Positions 11,889 to 20,927 of a DNA stretch of 64,000 nucleotides are shown here, piece after piece; the stretch's first letter is position 1, and every line of letters starts with the position of its first letter. Source of the stretch: Candidatus Raymondbacteria bacterium RIFOXYA2_FULL_49_16 (GTDB taxonomy: Bacteria > Fibrobacterota > OXYB2-FULL-49-7 > XYB2-FULL-49-35); NCBI GenBank assembly GCA_001789205.1, contig MFYT01000009.1, positions 55,571 to 119,570 on the forward strand. The letters run 5' to 3'. Position numbers and translations under genes: made by a program. The notes under the pieces are model-generated. The model made no database searches, was not told the origin of the DNA, and saw only the letters and a program-made list of their open reading frames with translations.

Positions 11889-12824
11889 ATGGTGTTCCCA
11901 TCCTTTCAATTCATCATCGGTCTTGCCATTCTATATTTTGGAGCCGATTTCTTCCTCAAAGGCGCGGTTAGATCAGCGCGGCTGTTTGGCGTCAGCCCTT
12001 TTATCATTGGTATGACCGTGGTGGGGTTTGGCACCTCAGCGCCCGAACTTTCAGTAAATCTTGCAGCAGCCTTCAATGGCTCCTTTGGACTGGCAATGGG
12101 AAATGTTGTAGGCAGCAACATTGCCAATATCGGTTTAATCCTCGGTTGCGCTGCGCTCATCAGACCCTTGCCCGTGGAACGGAAAATCCTGCGCCTCGAA
12201 GTTCCGGTTATGATTGGCGTCACCTTGCTCTTGTGGTTTCTTGCGCAAAGCTCTGTCATTTCCCGGTTCAATGGCCTCTTGTTTCTCGCCATTTTTATTG
12301 GATTCTTTATCTACCTGTATGTATCGTCTAAAAAAACCAAGGACCCGGACAACACGTCTGACACTAATGTCTCCCCCTTGGTCATTATTCTCCAACTCGC
12401 TGTCGGTCTTGGCGGACTAGTCTTTGGCGCTGAATGCATGGTCAGGGCTGCGGTGACGGTTGCCAGTCTCCTGGGTATCAGCGAACAGGTAATCGGCGTT
12501 ACGGTAGTGGCGTTTGGTACCTCGTTGCCCGAACTTGCCTCGGCAACGGTCGCGGCCTTCAGAAAAGAAGCTGACATTGCCGTGGGCACTGTGGTAGGAT
12601 CAAATATTTTCAACATTCTTCTTGTGCTGGGTGCAACGTCGATTGTTCACGAACTGCCGGTAACCGGGTCCATGCTTTCGTTTGACATGCCAATCATGGC
12701 CCTTTTTGCCCTTGCCCTTTTTGTTATTATACTGTGGCGCAACCGGATAAGCCGTATTGCCGGAATACTGCTGTGCGCAGGTTATGCGGCCTTTGTGCTG
12801 CGCCAGGTTATGCAGACGCAATGA
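11889..12824 (+). CDS. Calcium/sodium antiporter of the CaCA family (YrbG-like)
   Basis: This 311-residue membrane exchanger has two inverted halves, each with a conserved alpha-repeat: GFGTSAPELSVNLAAA with GNVVGSNIANIGLILG in the first half, and VVAFGTSLPELASATV with GTVVGSNIFNILLVLG in the second. It would exchange Ca2+ for Na+ or H+ across the inner membrane. There is no SD site; a TATATT hexamer ends 9 bases before the ATG, which would fit a leaderless mRNA. Its stop overlaps the start of the MFS gene. Confidence 0.93.
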   Translation: MVFPSFQFIIGLAILYFGADFFLKGAVRSARLFGVSPFIIGMTVVGFGTSAPELSVNLAAAFNGSFGLAMGNVVGSNIANIGLILGCAALIRPLPVERKILRLEVPVMIGVTLLLWFLAQSSVISRFNGLLFLAIFIGFFIYLYVSSKKTKDPDNTSDTNVSPLVIILQLAVGLGGLVFGAECMVRAAVTVASLLGISEQVIGVTVVAFGTSLPELASATVAAFRKEADIAVGTVVGSNIFNILLVLGATSIVHELPVTGSMLSFDMPIMALFALALFVIILWRNRISRIAGILLCAGYAAFVLRQVMQTQ

Positions 12825-14065
12825 TGCACCCATCAGCTAGAATCCACTACTGCTGGTTTGTCCTTGCCATGTCCGTATGCACGGTCTTTGCCTCGCTCGG
12901 GCTTGCGCGCTTCGGCTATTCAATGGTCCTGCCTTCCATGCAGGCTGGCCTTGGCCTCACAAACACCCAAGCGGGCGCGCTTGCCACTGCCAATCTGGCA
13001 GGCTACCTCATCATGTCAGCCATAGCCGGCGCTATTGCGCTCAGGTTCGGTGCGCGCGCCACTATTTCAGCCGGCCTGGCCCTTGCGGGCGCGTCCATGG
13101 TCCTCACAGGCCTTGCGCGCTCGTGGTCTGACGCGGCAGCGCTCCGTTTTGTGACCGGCACAGGCAGTGCGGCCGCAAACGTGGTGGTCATGGGCCTTAT
13201 ATCAGCCTGGTTTGGGCCGCAGCGTCGCGGCTTTGCCGCAGGCATTGCCGTTACCGGGTCGTCCTTTGCCCTTATCCTTCTCGGTAGCTGCGTGCCCCGT
13301 ATTGTAACAGCCGCTGGCGCCGCAGGATGGCGCACAAGCTGGTTCCTCTTTGGCGCGGCCGCGCTTATGATAGCGATTTGCGCAGCTGTTGTGCTGCGCA
13401 ACAAGCCCCAGGACCAGGGCCTTGCGCCGTTTTCCGGAGACAGCGCCCCAGCGGCTTGCCCGGCAGAAAAAGACACCCCTGCGCGGTTAGCGAGCGTCTA
13501 TGTGTCAAAAACCGTATGGCGCCTGGGCCTGGTCTATGCCGCATTTGGTTTTTCGTATATCATTTACATGACCTTCTTTGCAAAATACCTCATTGCTGAG
13601 GCCCGCTATACCAGGGAAGCCGCGGGCAGGCTCTTCATGACCATGGGATGGTTCGCGCTTCTCTGCGGCGTCCTCTGGGGTTCGTTGTCTGACAAGGCCG
13701 GCCGCAAGCGAACGCTTGTGGCCCTTTTCCTGGTGCACGCTGTAGCGTTCGGCCTTTTTGCCGTGCGGCCAGCGCCAGCGGCGTTCATTGTCTCCGCGGT
13801 CCTCTTCGGCCTTTCAGCATGGAGCATCCCGGCAATAATGGCAGCAGCGTGCGGCGATGTCGTGGGTCCACGGCTCGCGCCCTCTGCCCTCGGGTTTATC
13901 ACGCTATTTTTCGGCATAGGCCAGGCGTTCGGGCCCGCTGTTGCGGGCGCAATAGCGGACAGGACCGGCTCCTTCTCGCCGGCTTTTCTGCTTGCCGCGG
14001 GCGTGGCGCTTGCGGGCGCTGTCGCTGCCTCGTTCCTCAGGCCGCTCAGGCCTTCCGCGCGATAA
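12821..14065 (+). CDS. Major facilitator superfamily transporter (YbfB/MFS_1-type)
   Basis: A 414-residue, 12-helix permease. SLGLARFGYSMVLPSMQ in helix 1 and the MGWFALLCGVLWGSLSDKAGRKRTL segment (motif A, after helix 8) identify an MFS protein of the OFA/YbfB-like group. Substrate cannot be predicted. The ATG at 12821 overlaps the antiporter stop (ATGA) and gives the normal first helix; the frame is open upstream inside the antiporter gene. Its last 20 bases overlap the 3' end of the converging methyltransferase gene. Confidence 0.88.
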   Translation: MMHPSARIHYCWFVLAMSVCTVFASLGLARFGYSMVLPSMQAGLGLTNTQAGALATANLAGYLIMSAIAGAIALRFGARATISAGLALAGASMVLTGLARSWSDAAALRFVTGTGSAAANVVVMGLISAWFGPQRRGFAAGIAVTGSSFALILLGSCVPRIVTAAGAAGWRTSWFLFGAAALMIAICAAVVLRNKPQDQGLAPFSGDSAPAACPAEKDTPARLASVYVSKTVWRLGLVYAAFGFSYIIYMTFFAKYLIAEARYTREAAGRLFMTMGWFALLCGVLWGSLSDKAGRKRTLVALFLVHAVAFGLFAVRPAPAAFIVSAVLFGLSAWSIPAIMAAACGDVVGPRLAPSALGFITLFFGIGQAFGPAVAGAIADRTGSFSPAFLLAAGVALAGAVAASFLRPLRPSAR

Positions 14066-15146
14066 TAAGCCAATGCGCGCCCATTGACCCTATCACGGGT
14101 ATGCGTGAATATATCCGGAAGAGCCCGGAGGCAACGCGGGCATACCCCTCCTCGGTCACGGAAAATGGCAGCCTGTTCAGTAGCAGGTAGAGCGTATGCA
14201 GAAAGGGAAATGAAGATTGAAATTCGACAACGAATCCGCTCTCTTCGAGGACCTTTCGTATTTCCGACTTTGAAAAGGCGGTATGATAATAATACAGGCT
14301 GTTGTCAGCGTTTCTCCATAGCACGGACCGCACAGGCAGCAGCGGCTCATACAAAAGGCCCGCCGCCTTTTCGAGTATCTTGAGGGGATTACACAGGTCT
14401 TCCCATAACATTTCATGCCGGTTGTCCGTAGAAAGAAGCAGCTTGCCGCCAGGCACAAGCGCGTTGCGCAGTTCGCCAAGCACAGCGAACGGGTCGAGCA
14501 GGTGTTCAAGCACCTCGGTGAAGCTAATGGCGCCGAGTGATCCTTTCTTGAAGGGCAGATGTTCGGCGCTGCCGATTACCGCATGGGGCCCGACTCTGCG
14601 TCTGAATTCGGGCATTCCCATGGATTGAAAGTCAAAACCAATGACATTCCTCCACCCGTGCAGGAATTCCTCGGACATGGTGCCATAGTGGCAGCCAACA
14701 TCCACGACCGTGTTTCCCGTGAACCTTCCCGAACGCACAATAGACCTGATGATAAATTTCCTGGTACAGTGGATAGGGTTCACATCACGTATTGAGCGTT
14801 TCCCGAACAAGGCAATATCTTCCCGTTCGACCGCTGCTATCTTGTTGTCCTTATAAAAATGGTCGGATTCCCCGGCAATGTATTTCCGCAGAAGCGCGAT
14901 TTCCATGGACAGCTTGAACCGCCGTCCCCTTCTGGCGACCCATAGGTCGGCAATCCACACCACAGCGGCAATGCATGCGATGAGAAAAACAGGCGCGCCA
15001 AAAATTAACCCTGCGGCAAGCGCGCATTCAATGCCAACAAGGTATCGCAGCCGCCAGGGGGACCATATACCAGGCCTGGAAAGCGCCTTTTTCTCAAGGT
15101 TGAATAGGAATTCCGGCGTTACGGTGAATCTTTTTTTAATTTTCAT
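14046..15146 (-). CDS. SAM-dependent methyltransferase with N-terminal membrane segment
   Basis: The 366-residue protein begins with about 100 residues containing two hydrophobic helices (YLVGIECALAAGLIFGAP; FLIACIAAVVWIADLWV). A class I methyltransferase domain follows, with motif I VVDVGCHYGTM near residues 147-157 and the downstream ISFTEVLEHLLDPF segment. It is likely tethered to the inner membrane and may modify a lipid-linked or surface molecule; the substrate is unknown. No SD site is present, but TATTTT ends exactly 10 bases before the ATG. Confidence 0.82.
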   Translation of the reverse strand: MKIKKRFTVTPEFLFNLEKKALSRPGIWSPWRLRYLVGIECALAAGLIFGAPVFLIACIAAVVWIADLWVARRGRRFKLSMEIALLRKYIAGESDHFYKDNKIAAVEREDIALFGKRSIRDVNPIHCTRKFIIRSIVRSGRFTGNTVVDVGCHYGTMSEEFLHGWRNVIGFDFQSMGMPEFRRRVGPHAVIGSAEHLPFKKGSLGAISFTEVLEHLLDPFAVLGELRNALVPGGKLLLSTDNRHEMLWEDLCNPLKILEKAAGLLYEPLLPVRSVLWRNADNSLYYYHTAFSKSEIRKVLEESGFVVEFQSSFPFLHTLYLLLNRLPFSVTEEGYARVASGLFRIYSRIPVIGSMGAHWLIIARKA

Positions 15147-15179
15147 GGGGTTTTAGAAAATAAGTAATAATGCTGTTAA

Positions 15180-15353
15180 TATCTAGCTGGAACTTGTTTA
15201 ATAAAATTGGTCAATGTTGACAGCTTCGACGAGATAACCATCCTGAAGCTAAAAGACAAAAAATTATTGGCCAAAGTGAACATGGTAACAGCAAAAGCCA
15301 AGGAATCAATTCTAAAAATCCATAAAAACGTCAACTCGAAAACAATGCGTTAA
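15180..15353 (+). other. Short open frame without a clear start, possible gene remnant
   Basis: An open frame with a possible TTG start at 15207 encodes about 48 lysine-rich residues, including VNVDSFDEITILKLKDKK. It has no ATG near its beginning, no ribosome-binding site and no recognised motif. It looks protein-like in composition and may be a fragment of a lost gene. The rest of 15147-15394 shows nothing else recognisable. Confidence 0.2.
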
Positions 15354-15394
15354 AACTGCTAATAAAAAAACCGTTTCTCAGAGGGAAAGTGCTG

Positions 15395-15430
15395 ATAAAA
15401 AAAGGGCTTACATGTTACTGCAAGCCCTTC
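15395..15430 (-). terminator. Terminator after tRNA-Lys
   Basis: On the minus strand an 8-bp stem (15429-15422 with 15409-15402, GGGCTT core) with a 12-base loop is followed by a run of seven T. It begins 10 bases after the 3' end of the tRNA. Confidence 0.65.
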
Positions 15431-15438
15431 TCTATTTA

Positions 15439-15511
15439 TACCCCAATCAGGATTTGAACCTGAGACTCTTTCCTTAAAAAGGAAATACTCTACCAACTGA
15501 GTTATTGGGGC
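15439..15511 (-). tRNA. tRNA-Lys (anticodon TTT)
   Basis: The 73-base minus-strand sequence folds as a cloverleaf. Its acceptor arms are GCCCCAA and TTGGGGT (one G-U), its D arm ACTC/GAGT has an AGTTGGTA loop, and its anticodon stem TTTCC/GGAAA has loop TTTTTAA. The T arm is TCAGG-TTCAAAT-CCTGA, and the discriminator base is A. The 3' CCA is not encoded. It stands alone and is followed by its own terminator. Confidence 0.94.
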
Positions 15512-15567
15512 TCTAATTCAAAGTCCTTTAAAATAAAAAAAACATATCCCCCAATTCAATTATCTTT

Positions 15568-15600
15568 TTGACTTGCACCGGTTCCCTGCCATTTAAGATA
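15568..15600 (+). promoter_or_regulatory. Possible promoter of the psd operon
   Basis: TTGACT at 15568-15573 is followed about 20 bases later by an AT-rich TAAGAT segment. It sits about 50 bases before psd, the first gene of the long operon, in an AT-rich spacer. The spacing is longer than ideal, so this is tentative. Confidence 0.3.
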
Positions 15601-15648
15601 TTTTAATACCTTGATTTAAAACAACCTGCGTCAAAATAAGGGCACCCT

Positions 15649-16296
15649 ATGGCAAAAGAAGGTCTTCCTATCCTCGCGGTTGTACTGCTGATTTTTCTCG
15701 CTTTTCTTTTCCTCTTCTTAAAAACCGAATCAACCGTGGTCTCTGGTTTCATGATTTTATCAGGCATATTCACACTCTTCACGCTCTTCTTCTTCAGAGA
15801 CCCTGAGAGAAACATCCCCAGGGAAGGGCAGAATGTGCTTGTGTCCGCAGCTGACGGAAAAATCGTGGAGATAAAGGAAATTGACTGCGAATACCTGGGC
15901 GGAAAAGCGCGGCAAATATCCACCTTTCTTTCAGTCTTCAATGTGCACGTAAACCGCATACCTGAAAAAGGCACAATCGAGTTATACAAATACTATCCGG
16001 GAAAGTTCCTTGCCGCATGGGACCACAAGGCATCACTCGAAAATGAACAGACCCACGTGGGAATAAACTGCGGCACATACAAAATCCTGGTAAAACAGAT
16101 CGCAGGCCTTATTGCCCGCCGCGTTATCTGCAAGGCGCGCGAAGGCGTGGTATACAACCGGGGAGACCGCTTTGGCCTTATCAGGTTTGGGTCGCGCACC
16201 GATGTTATCTGCCCGCTCGATTTCACGGTAAAGGTGAAGATCGGCGATGTGGTAAAAGGCGGCGAATCCATACTCGCGATAAAAGAAACCCCATGA
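15649..16296 (+). CDS. psd: Phosphatidylserine decarboxylase proenzyme
   Basis: This 215-residue protein is the short PSD type with two N-terminal hydrophobic segments (LPILAVVLLIFLAFLFLFL; FMILSGIFTLFTLFFF). The conserved FRDPERNIP and VSAADGKIVEI segments are followed by STFLSVFNVHVNR. The self-cleavage site is G181-S182 in IRFGSRTDV, where Ser becomes the pyruvoyl group. It makes phosphatidylethanolamine at the inner membrane from the product of the next gene, pssA. An AAGGG site lies upstream of the ATG. First gene of an eight-gene run. Confidence 0.93.
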   Translation: MAKEGLPILAVVLLIFLAFLFLFLKTESTVVSGFMILSGIFTLFTLFFFRDPERNIPREGQNVLVSAADGKIVEIKEIDCEYLGGKARQISTFLSVFNVHVNRIPEKGTIELYKYYPGKFLAAWDHKASLENEQTHVGINCGTYKILVKQIAGLIARRVICKAREGVVYNRGDRFGLIRFGSRTDVICPLDFTVKVKIGDVVKGGESILAIKETP

Positions 16297-17108
16297 ACAT
16301 CAGAAAGTATAAAATCGCCATTCCCAGCATGCTGACCAGCATCAGCATTCTTGCGGGCATCATGGCCATTTTCATCTGCATCGACGGAACCAGGGAAAAT
16401 TACAGCCTGGCCTGCTGGCTCATTATTATGGCTGCGGTCATCGACGGGCTTGACGGCAAGGTAGCGCGCCTTACCCGCACCTCAAGCGAATTTGGCATAC
16501 AGTTCGACTCCATCGCGGATGTCATCACCTTTGGGGCAGCAGCCACCGCGGTGCTGTTCAGGTCAATCTTTCTCGACCGGGTGGGATCAAACCCCATCTT
16601 CTACGTCTTTCCAGTCATCTTCCTGATCTGCGGCGCTGTGCGGCTCGCGCGATTCAACATCACCGCAACCACGGGAAAAAAAACCGGCTTCACGGGCCTG
16701 CCCATTCCCACGGCAGCGGGCGCGCTCATGTCCCTGCTGCTCATTTTCACCTGGATGGACAATGCCGGCAATGGCGCGTGGCTTGCCGCGTGGTTGGCAC
16801 ACAAAGGCATTGCGGTACCCGATGACCTGAAACTCCGCATCACCATCGGCTATCTTGTCGTGGTCTCTTTCCTCATGGTATCGCTGGTAAAATACCCCAC
16901 GTCGTTTGGTTTCTTTTTCAACGATATCCGCGGCCACAAAATACGGTCTTTTATTAACGCGCTGCTCGTTGTTATCCTGTTTATATATCCCAGCGTCACC
17001 TTTTTCCTTGTATCGGTCTTCTATATAGCGTACGGATTCGCAACCAGCACGCAGGACCCGGTCCAGGACAATGGCGAAACCGAAAAACTGACTATTGACG
17101 TTCAATAA
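16293..17108 (+). CDS. pssA: CDP-diacylglycerol--serine O-phosphatidyltransferase
   Basis: This 271-residue integral membrane enzyme makes phosphatidylserine from CDP-diacylglycerol and serine. The CDP-alcohol phosphotransferase signature (D-G-x2-A-R-x8-G-x3-D-x3-D) is present as DGLDGKVARLTRTS, then GIQFDSIAD, near residues 50-73. About eight hydrophobic helices follow. The ATG overlaps the psd stop by four bases, matching the sequential reactions PssA then Psd. Confidence 0.93.
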   Translation: MNIRKYKIAIPSMLTSISILAGIMAIFICIDGTRENYSLACWLIIMAAVIDGLDGKVARLTRTSSEFGIQFDSIADVITFGAAATAVLFRSIFLDRVGSNPIFYVFPVIFLICGAVRLARFNITATTGKKTGFTGLPIPTAAGALMSLLLIFTWMDNAGNGAWLAAWLAHKGIAVPDDLKLRITIGYLVVVSFLMVSLVKYPTSFGFFFNDIRGHKIRSFINALLVVILFIYPSVTFFLVSVFYIAYGFATSTQDPVQDNGETEKLTIDVQ

Positions 17109-17122
17109 ACAAAGGGTGGTTC

Positions 17123-17374
17123 ATGTACAGAGCAAAAGTCGTTGTTACCTTGAAAAAAAGCGTCATGGATCCGCAGGGCGCCACCATTCGCAGCGCGCTT
17201 GAGTCGCTGGGCTATAGCGGGGTCGATAATGTGCGCATGGGAAAATTTTTGGAAATCGACATTGCGGAAACCACCCGGGACAAGGCCGAGAAAAAACTCG
17301 ACGACATGTGCGGCCGGCTGCTGTCCAACCCTGTGATCGAAAACTACACTTTTGAAATGGAAGAACTGAAATGA
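17123..17374 (+). CDS. purS: Phosphoribosylformylglycinamidine synthase subunit PurS
   Basis: This 83-residue protein has the PurS pattern: [18 protein letters not shown], then [19 protein letters not shown], then the beta-strand LEIDI. PurS bridges PurQ and the small PurL in the three-part FGAM synthase of purine synthesis. It has a GGTGG-type site before the ATG and overlaps purQ by ATGA. purL is not in the window. Confidence 0.93.
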   Translation: MYRAKVVVTLKKSVMDPQGATIRSALESLGYSGVDNVRMGKFLEIDIAETTRDKAEKKLDDMCGRLLSNPVIENYTFEMEELK

Positions 17375-18063
17375 AATTCGGCATTGTCACCTTTCCCGGG
17401 TCAAACTGCGACCACGACTGCTACTCTGTTACGCGCGACGTACTCGGCGCAGAGGCTGAATACCTCTGGTACAAGGAACGCGACCTTAAGGGCAGCGACT
17501 GTATCATCCTTCCGGGCGGATTTTCGTACGGCGACTATCTCCGGTGCGGCGCCATTGCCAAGTTCGCGCCCATCATGACCGAGGTGATCGCCTTTGCGGA
17601 AAAGGGCGGCCCTGTGGTGGGCATCTGCAACGGCTTCCAGATACTGGTCGAATCAGGCCTGCTTCCAGGAGCGCTCATCAAAAACAAAAATGTCAAATTC
17701 ATCTGTAAAAACGTGCGCCTCCGGGTCGAGACCGCCACCCGTTTCACCAGCGGTTATACCGCGGGCCAGGTGATCACCGTGCCCATTGCCCATGGCGAAG
17801 GCGCCTATTTCGCGGACACTGAGACCATTGAAAAGCTCGAAAACGAGGGATGCGTGGTGTTCAGGTACTGTTCGGTCGACGGCCGGGTGGTGGATGAGGC
17901 AAACCCCAACGGGTCAATCAATAATATCGCGGGCATCAGAAACAGCGCAGGAAACGTGCTGGGCATGATGCCGCATCCTGAACGCTGTTCCGAAGAGGTA
18001 CTCGGAAACGCGGATGGCGCAATCCTCTTCAGATCTATCATGGAAAACATAGGGCCATCATGA
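17371..18063 (+). CDS. purQ: Phosphoribosylformylglycinamidine synthase, glutaminase subunit PurQ
   Basis: A 230-residue class I glutamine amidotransferase that supplies ammonia to PurL. The nucleophile is C86 in [19 protein letters not shown], and the His-x-Glu pair lies in MMPHPERC near the C-terminus. FPGSNCDHD at the start is typical of PurQ. It overlaps purS and the next gene by ATGA on both sides. Confidence 0.96.
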   Translation: MKFGIVTFPGSNCDHDCYSVTRDVLGAEAEYLWYKERDLKGSDCIILPGGFSYGDYLRCGAIAKFAPIMTEVIAFAEKGGPVVGICNGFQILVESGLLPGALIKNKNVKFICKNVRLRVETATRFTSGYTAGQVITVPIAHGEGAYFADTETIEKLENEGCVVFRYCSVDGRVVDEANPNGSINNIAGIRNSAGNVLGMMPHPERCSEEVLGNADGAILFRSIMENIGPS

Positions 18064-18335
18064 ACGAAAAATCCCTGGGAACGCTTGTTCTTGTTGTTGT
18101 CGTGGGACTTATTATTGGCTCGGTGCTGGGCCAGGTGGTGGGCAATCTGCTTCCCGACTCCACGCCCAGGACCTTTCTCCTGGGATCATACTCGCCAAGC
18201 TTCGGTTTTGACAACGACACCTTCCTTATCGACCTGTATGTCATTAAAATAAAAATGGGGCTCAAATTCACATTCAATATCATGGGGTTGATTGGCCTTG
18301 CCATAAGTGTGTACCTTTTCAGATGGTATAAATGA
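18060..18335 (+). CDS. DUF4321 small membrane protein
   Basis: A 91-residue protein with an N-terminal helix ([20 protein letters not shown]), a soluble middle part ([20 protein letters not shown]) and a C-terminal helix ([14 protein letters not shown]). This matches the DUF4321 family, whose function is unknown. ATGA overlaps link it to purQ and batD. Confidence 0.85.
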   Translation: MNEKSLGTLVLVVVVGLIIGSVLGQVVGNLLPDSTPRTFLLGSYSPSFGFDNDTFLIDLYVIKIKMGLKFTFNIMGLIGLAISVYLFRWYK

Positions 18336-20155
18336 CCTCTCGTGCACATACTATGCGGTGTTTTTTTAGTTTCAGTATAACGTGCCTGCTGTTCCTTGCC
18401 CCCCTGCCCGTCTTGTCAATGCAGTTCGAGGCCAGTATTGATAAAAACAAGATGACCCTTGATGAGGACGTCACGGTCACCATCCAGGTCTCGGGCGAGG
18501 ATGTGCAGGACAATGTTCCCTTTCCCGCAATCCAGGAAAGCCCTGACTTCAAGTTCGTGAACAAGAACAACTACCAGAACAGCTCCCAGAACATCACGGT
18601 CATCAACGGCAGGTTCAAAAAAAGCATTGTACGTACCGTCACCTTCCAGTTCGTGTTCAAGCCAGTGCGCATAGGCGAATGCCAGCTTCCCTCGTTCGCG
18701 TTCAATTACAACAACACGCAGAAAAATTTCGCCGGGTCAAAAATCCAAGTGTTAAAAGAAAGCCCGGAAAGCGCTGACATCGACTTTTTCTTCACCTTCA
18801 GCAAAAACAAGCTCTTTGTGAACGAACAGATGGTGCTCACCGCGGTGCTGCGCAAAAAAGCCGGGTCAGCGGTCAACCAGATCAAGCGGCCCGAGATTGA
18901 AAAAAACCTCTCCCGTTATTTCTGGATGAAGCCCGTGACCGACAAGGTTGAGGGAAAAATTGAGAGTGTAAACGGCCAGAACTACGAGGTCTACCGGATC
19001 AGCTTCATCGCCTTCCCGGTGCTGGCGGGGACCATTAAAATTCCCTCCGTGCCCCTCGAATACACGGTGGTGGAACGGAGGCGCCAGCAAAACCGCGACC
19101 CCTTCTTCAACGACGCTTTTTTCAATTCGTTTTTTGACAACGCGACCACCAAAACAAAGACCAAGTACTCGTCCCCGGTAACGCTCGAGGTAAAGGACCT
19201 CCCTTCGCTGCGCAAGCCCGCGGACTTCCAGGGTGCCGTGGGCGTATTTTCAATCGCCGCAATGGTTGATAAAACAAACATTAAGGCGGGCGAGGCGTTA
19301 AACCTCAAGGTGACGGTCTCGGGCAGGGGAAACGAAAAGAGCTTTAACGCCGTGCACATCAAAAACATCGACCGGTTTGAGGTCTTTGACCCGGAGATCA
19401 CCGCAACCGCCGATGTAAAAGGCGGAGAGGTGCGGATAACCAAGATATTCAAATACGTGCTCATTCCCCAGGTCGAGGGCGCCTACAGCATTGGCCCCAT
19501 CACCCTCTACTATTTCAATCCTGACCGCGGCGTGTACGACAGCGCCCAGACCGAAATCGCGATCTCGGTAAAGCCGGGAAAGGTCTCGCGGACCAGCGGC
19601 GAGCGCTACCTGTCAAAGGAGGAGATAAAACTGGTTGGCAAGGACATCCAGTACATCAAGACCAGCGCCGGCCGTCTCACCGACCAGTCAAAACGGCTCT
19701 ACCGCGAGCCGCTTTTCGCCCTGCTCACGGTTTTTCCCTTCCTTTTCACACTCGTCTTTGCCCTGGTGCAGCGCCAGCGCGAACGGCTCGAGACCGACAT
19801 TGAGTATGCGCGCATGAAAAAGGCCCGGAAAAAGGCCGCGCGCCTGCTCGCGGGCGCGGAAACGCAGGTGGCCCATTCAGCGGGCGGAGAGTTCTTCGCC
19901 ACCATCAATAAATCGCTCTCGGGATATATTGCGGACAAGCTCAACCTTGCCGCGGCCGGCCTTACCAACGACATGATCAGGGAGACGCTGTTGAAACGGG
20001 GGGTTGGGAACGTTGCTGTGGATGAAGTGCTCGGCTTCTTTAATGAATGTGATCTCTACCGCTTTGGCAGCATGAGCGCCAGTGAGACCGAGCGACGCGC
20101 CCAGTACCGGAAAGCCGAGGCCCTCATTACCCGGCTTGAAAAGGAGCTGAAATAA
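18332..20155 (+). CDS. batD: BatD-like oxygen-tolerance membrane protein
   Basis: The 607-residue protein has a signal peptide (CFFSFSITCLLFLAPLPVLS) and a long periplasmic part of Ig-like repeats beginning FEASIDKNKMTLDEDVTVTI. One C-terminal helix (ALLTVFPFLFTLVFALV) at about 465-481 and a cytoplasmic tail of about 120 residues follow. This is the BatD layout; Bat proteins are tied to aerotolerance and envelope quality in Bacteroides and Leptospira. BatA/BatB (VWA proteins) and the MoxR ATPase that usually accompany it are not in this window; here it is flanked by DUF4321 and a BatE-like gene. The ATG at 18332 overlaps the previous stop; an in-frame ATG 21 bases later is possible. Confidence 0.87.
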   Translation: MTSRAHTMRCFFSFSITCLLFLAPLPVLSMQFEASIDKNKMTLDEDVTVTIQVSGEDVQDNVPFPAIQESPDFKFVNKNNYQNSSQNITVINGRFKKSIVRTVTFQFVFKPVRIGECQLPSFAFNYNNTQKNFAGSKIQVLKESPESADIDFFFTFSKNKLFVNEQMVLTAVLRKKAGSAVNQIKRPEIEKNLSRYFWMKPVTDKVEGKIESVNGQNYEVYRISFIAFPVLAGTIKIPSVPLEYTVVERRRQQNRDPFFNDAFFNSFFDNATTKTKTKYSSPVTLEVKDLPSLRKPADFQGAVGVFSIAAMVDKTNIKAGEALNLKVTVSGRGNEKSFNAVHIKNIDRFEVFDPEITATADVKGGEVRITKIFKYVLIPQVEGAYSIGPITLYYFNPDRGVYDSAQTEIAISVKPGKVSRTSGERYLSKEEIKLVGKDIQYIKTSAGRLTDQSKRLYREPLFALLTVFPFLFTLVFALVQRQRERLETDIEYARMKKARKKAARLLAGAETQVAHSAGGEFFATINKSLSGYIADKLNLAAAGLTNDMIRETLLKRGVGNVAVDEVLGFFNECDLYRFGSMSASETERRAQYRKAEALITRLEKELK

Positions 20156-20156
20156 C

Positions 20157-20927
20157 ATGCGATACGCCGCGTATTGCGCCTTGGTTCTGGCTGCGCTGGC
20201 AACAGCGCCCTGCATGGCCGCGACTGACCTGGGGCTCGAATATTTCTCCAGGGGCAACTCGTTCTACGAAAAGACGCTGTACGACTCCGCTTTTGCCTGC
20301 TATGACAAAATCCTCTCCATGGGCCTGCACAACGCCAGCGTCTATTATAACATTGGCAATGCCTTGTACCGGAAAAAGGAGATTGGCCGGGCCATCCTCA
20401 ATTTTGAACGCGCCAGCCTGCTCGATCCTTCTGACCGCGACATTGCGGCGAACCTCAGGTTCGCCTACATGGCAACGGTTGATAAAATACCTCCGCGTGA
20501 AATTGGCTTTTTCGCGGCCGCCATCCTGAAACTCCATACCATGTTTAGCATCAGGACGCAGACCCTGCTCTTCCTAGCCCTGCTCTACCTGACCACGCTC
20601 TTTTTCCTGGTGTTCCGGTATGCCCATCCCCGTTTCAGGAACATGTCCCTTACTCTGTGCATTGTGTGCGGCGCCCTCTTTGCCATGCTGTCAGCATCCT
20701 TCTTCACAAAGATATACCGGGAAAACACGGTAAAAGACGCCATTGTGCTTGTTGATAAGCTGAACGCGCGCAACGCGCCCGACGGCGACCAGGTGCTTTT
20801 CTCGGTCCACGAAGGCGCCAAGTTCACCCTGGTCCGCAAGGTGGGCGGCTGGTACTACGCCGCGCTCGACAATGGCGTGGCCGGATGGATACCCGAAGAT
20901 GAAATCGGGGTCGTTGAAATAGAATGA
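20157..20927 (+). CDS. batE: BatE-like TPR protein with C-terminal SH3 domain
   Basis: This 256-residue protein has a signal peptide (AAYCALVLAALATAPCMAA) and two tetratricopeptide repeats (YFSRGNSFYEKTLYDSAFAC; VYYNIGNALYRKKEIGRAIL). Two membrane helices follow (TLLFLALLYLTTLFFLVF; LCIVCGALFAMLSASFF). A C-terminal bacterial SH3 fold ends WYYAALDNGVAGWIPEDEI. This is the BatE layout, and the position directly after batD supports it. It probably scaffolds the Bat complex in the envelope. Confidence 0.8.
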   Translation: MRYAAYCALVLAALATAPCMAATDLGLEYFSRGNSFYEKTLYDSAFACYDKILSMGLHNASVYYNIGNALYRKKEIGRAILNFERASLLDPSDRDIAANLRFAYMATVDKIPPREIGFFAAAILKLHTMFSIRTQTLLFLALLYLTTLFFLVFRYAHPRFRNMSLTLCIVCGALFAMLSASFFTKIYRENTVKDAIVLVDKLNARNAPDGDQVLFSVHEGAKFTLVRKVGGWYYAALDNGVAGWIPEDEIGVVEIE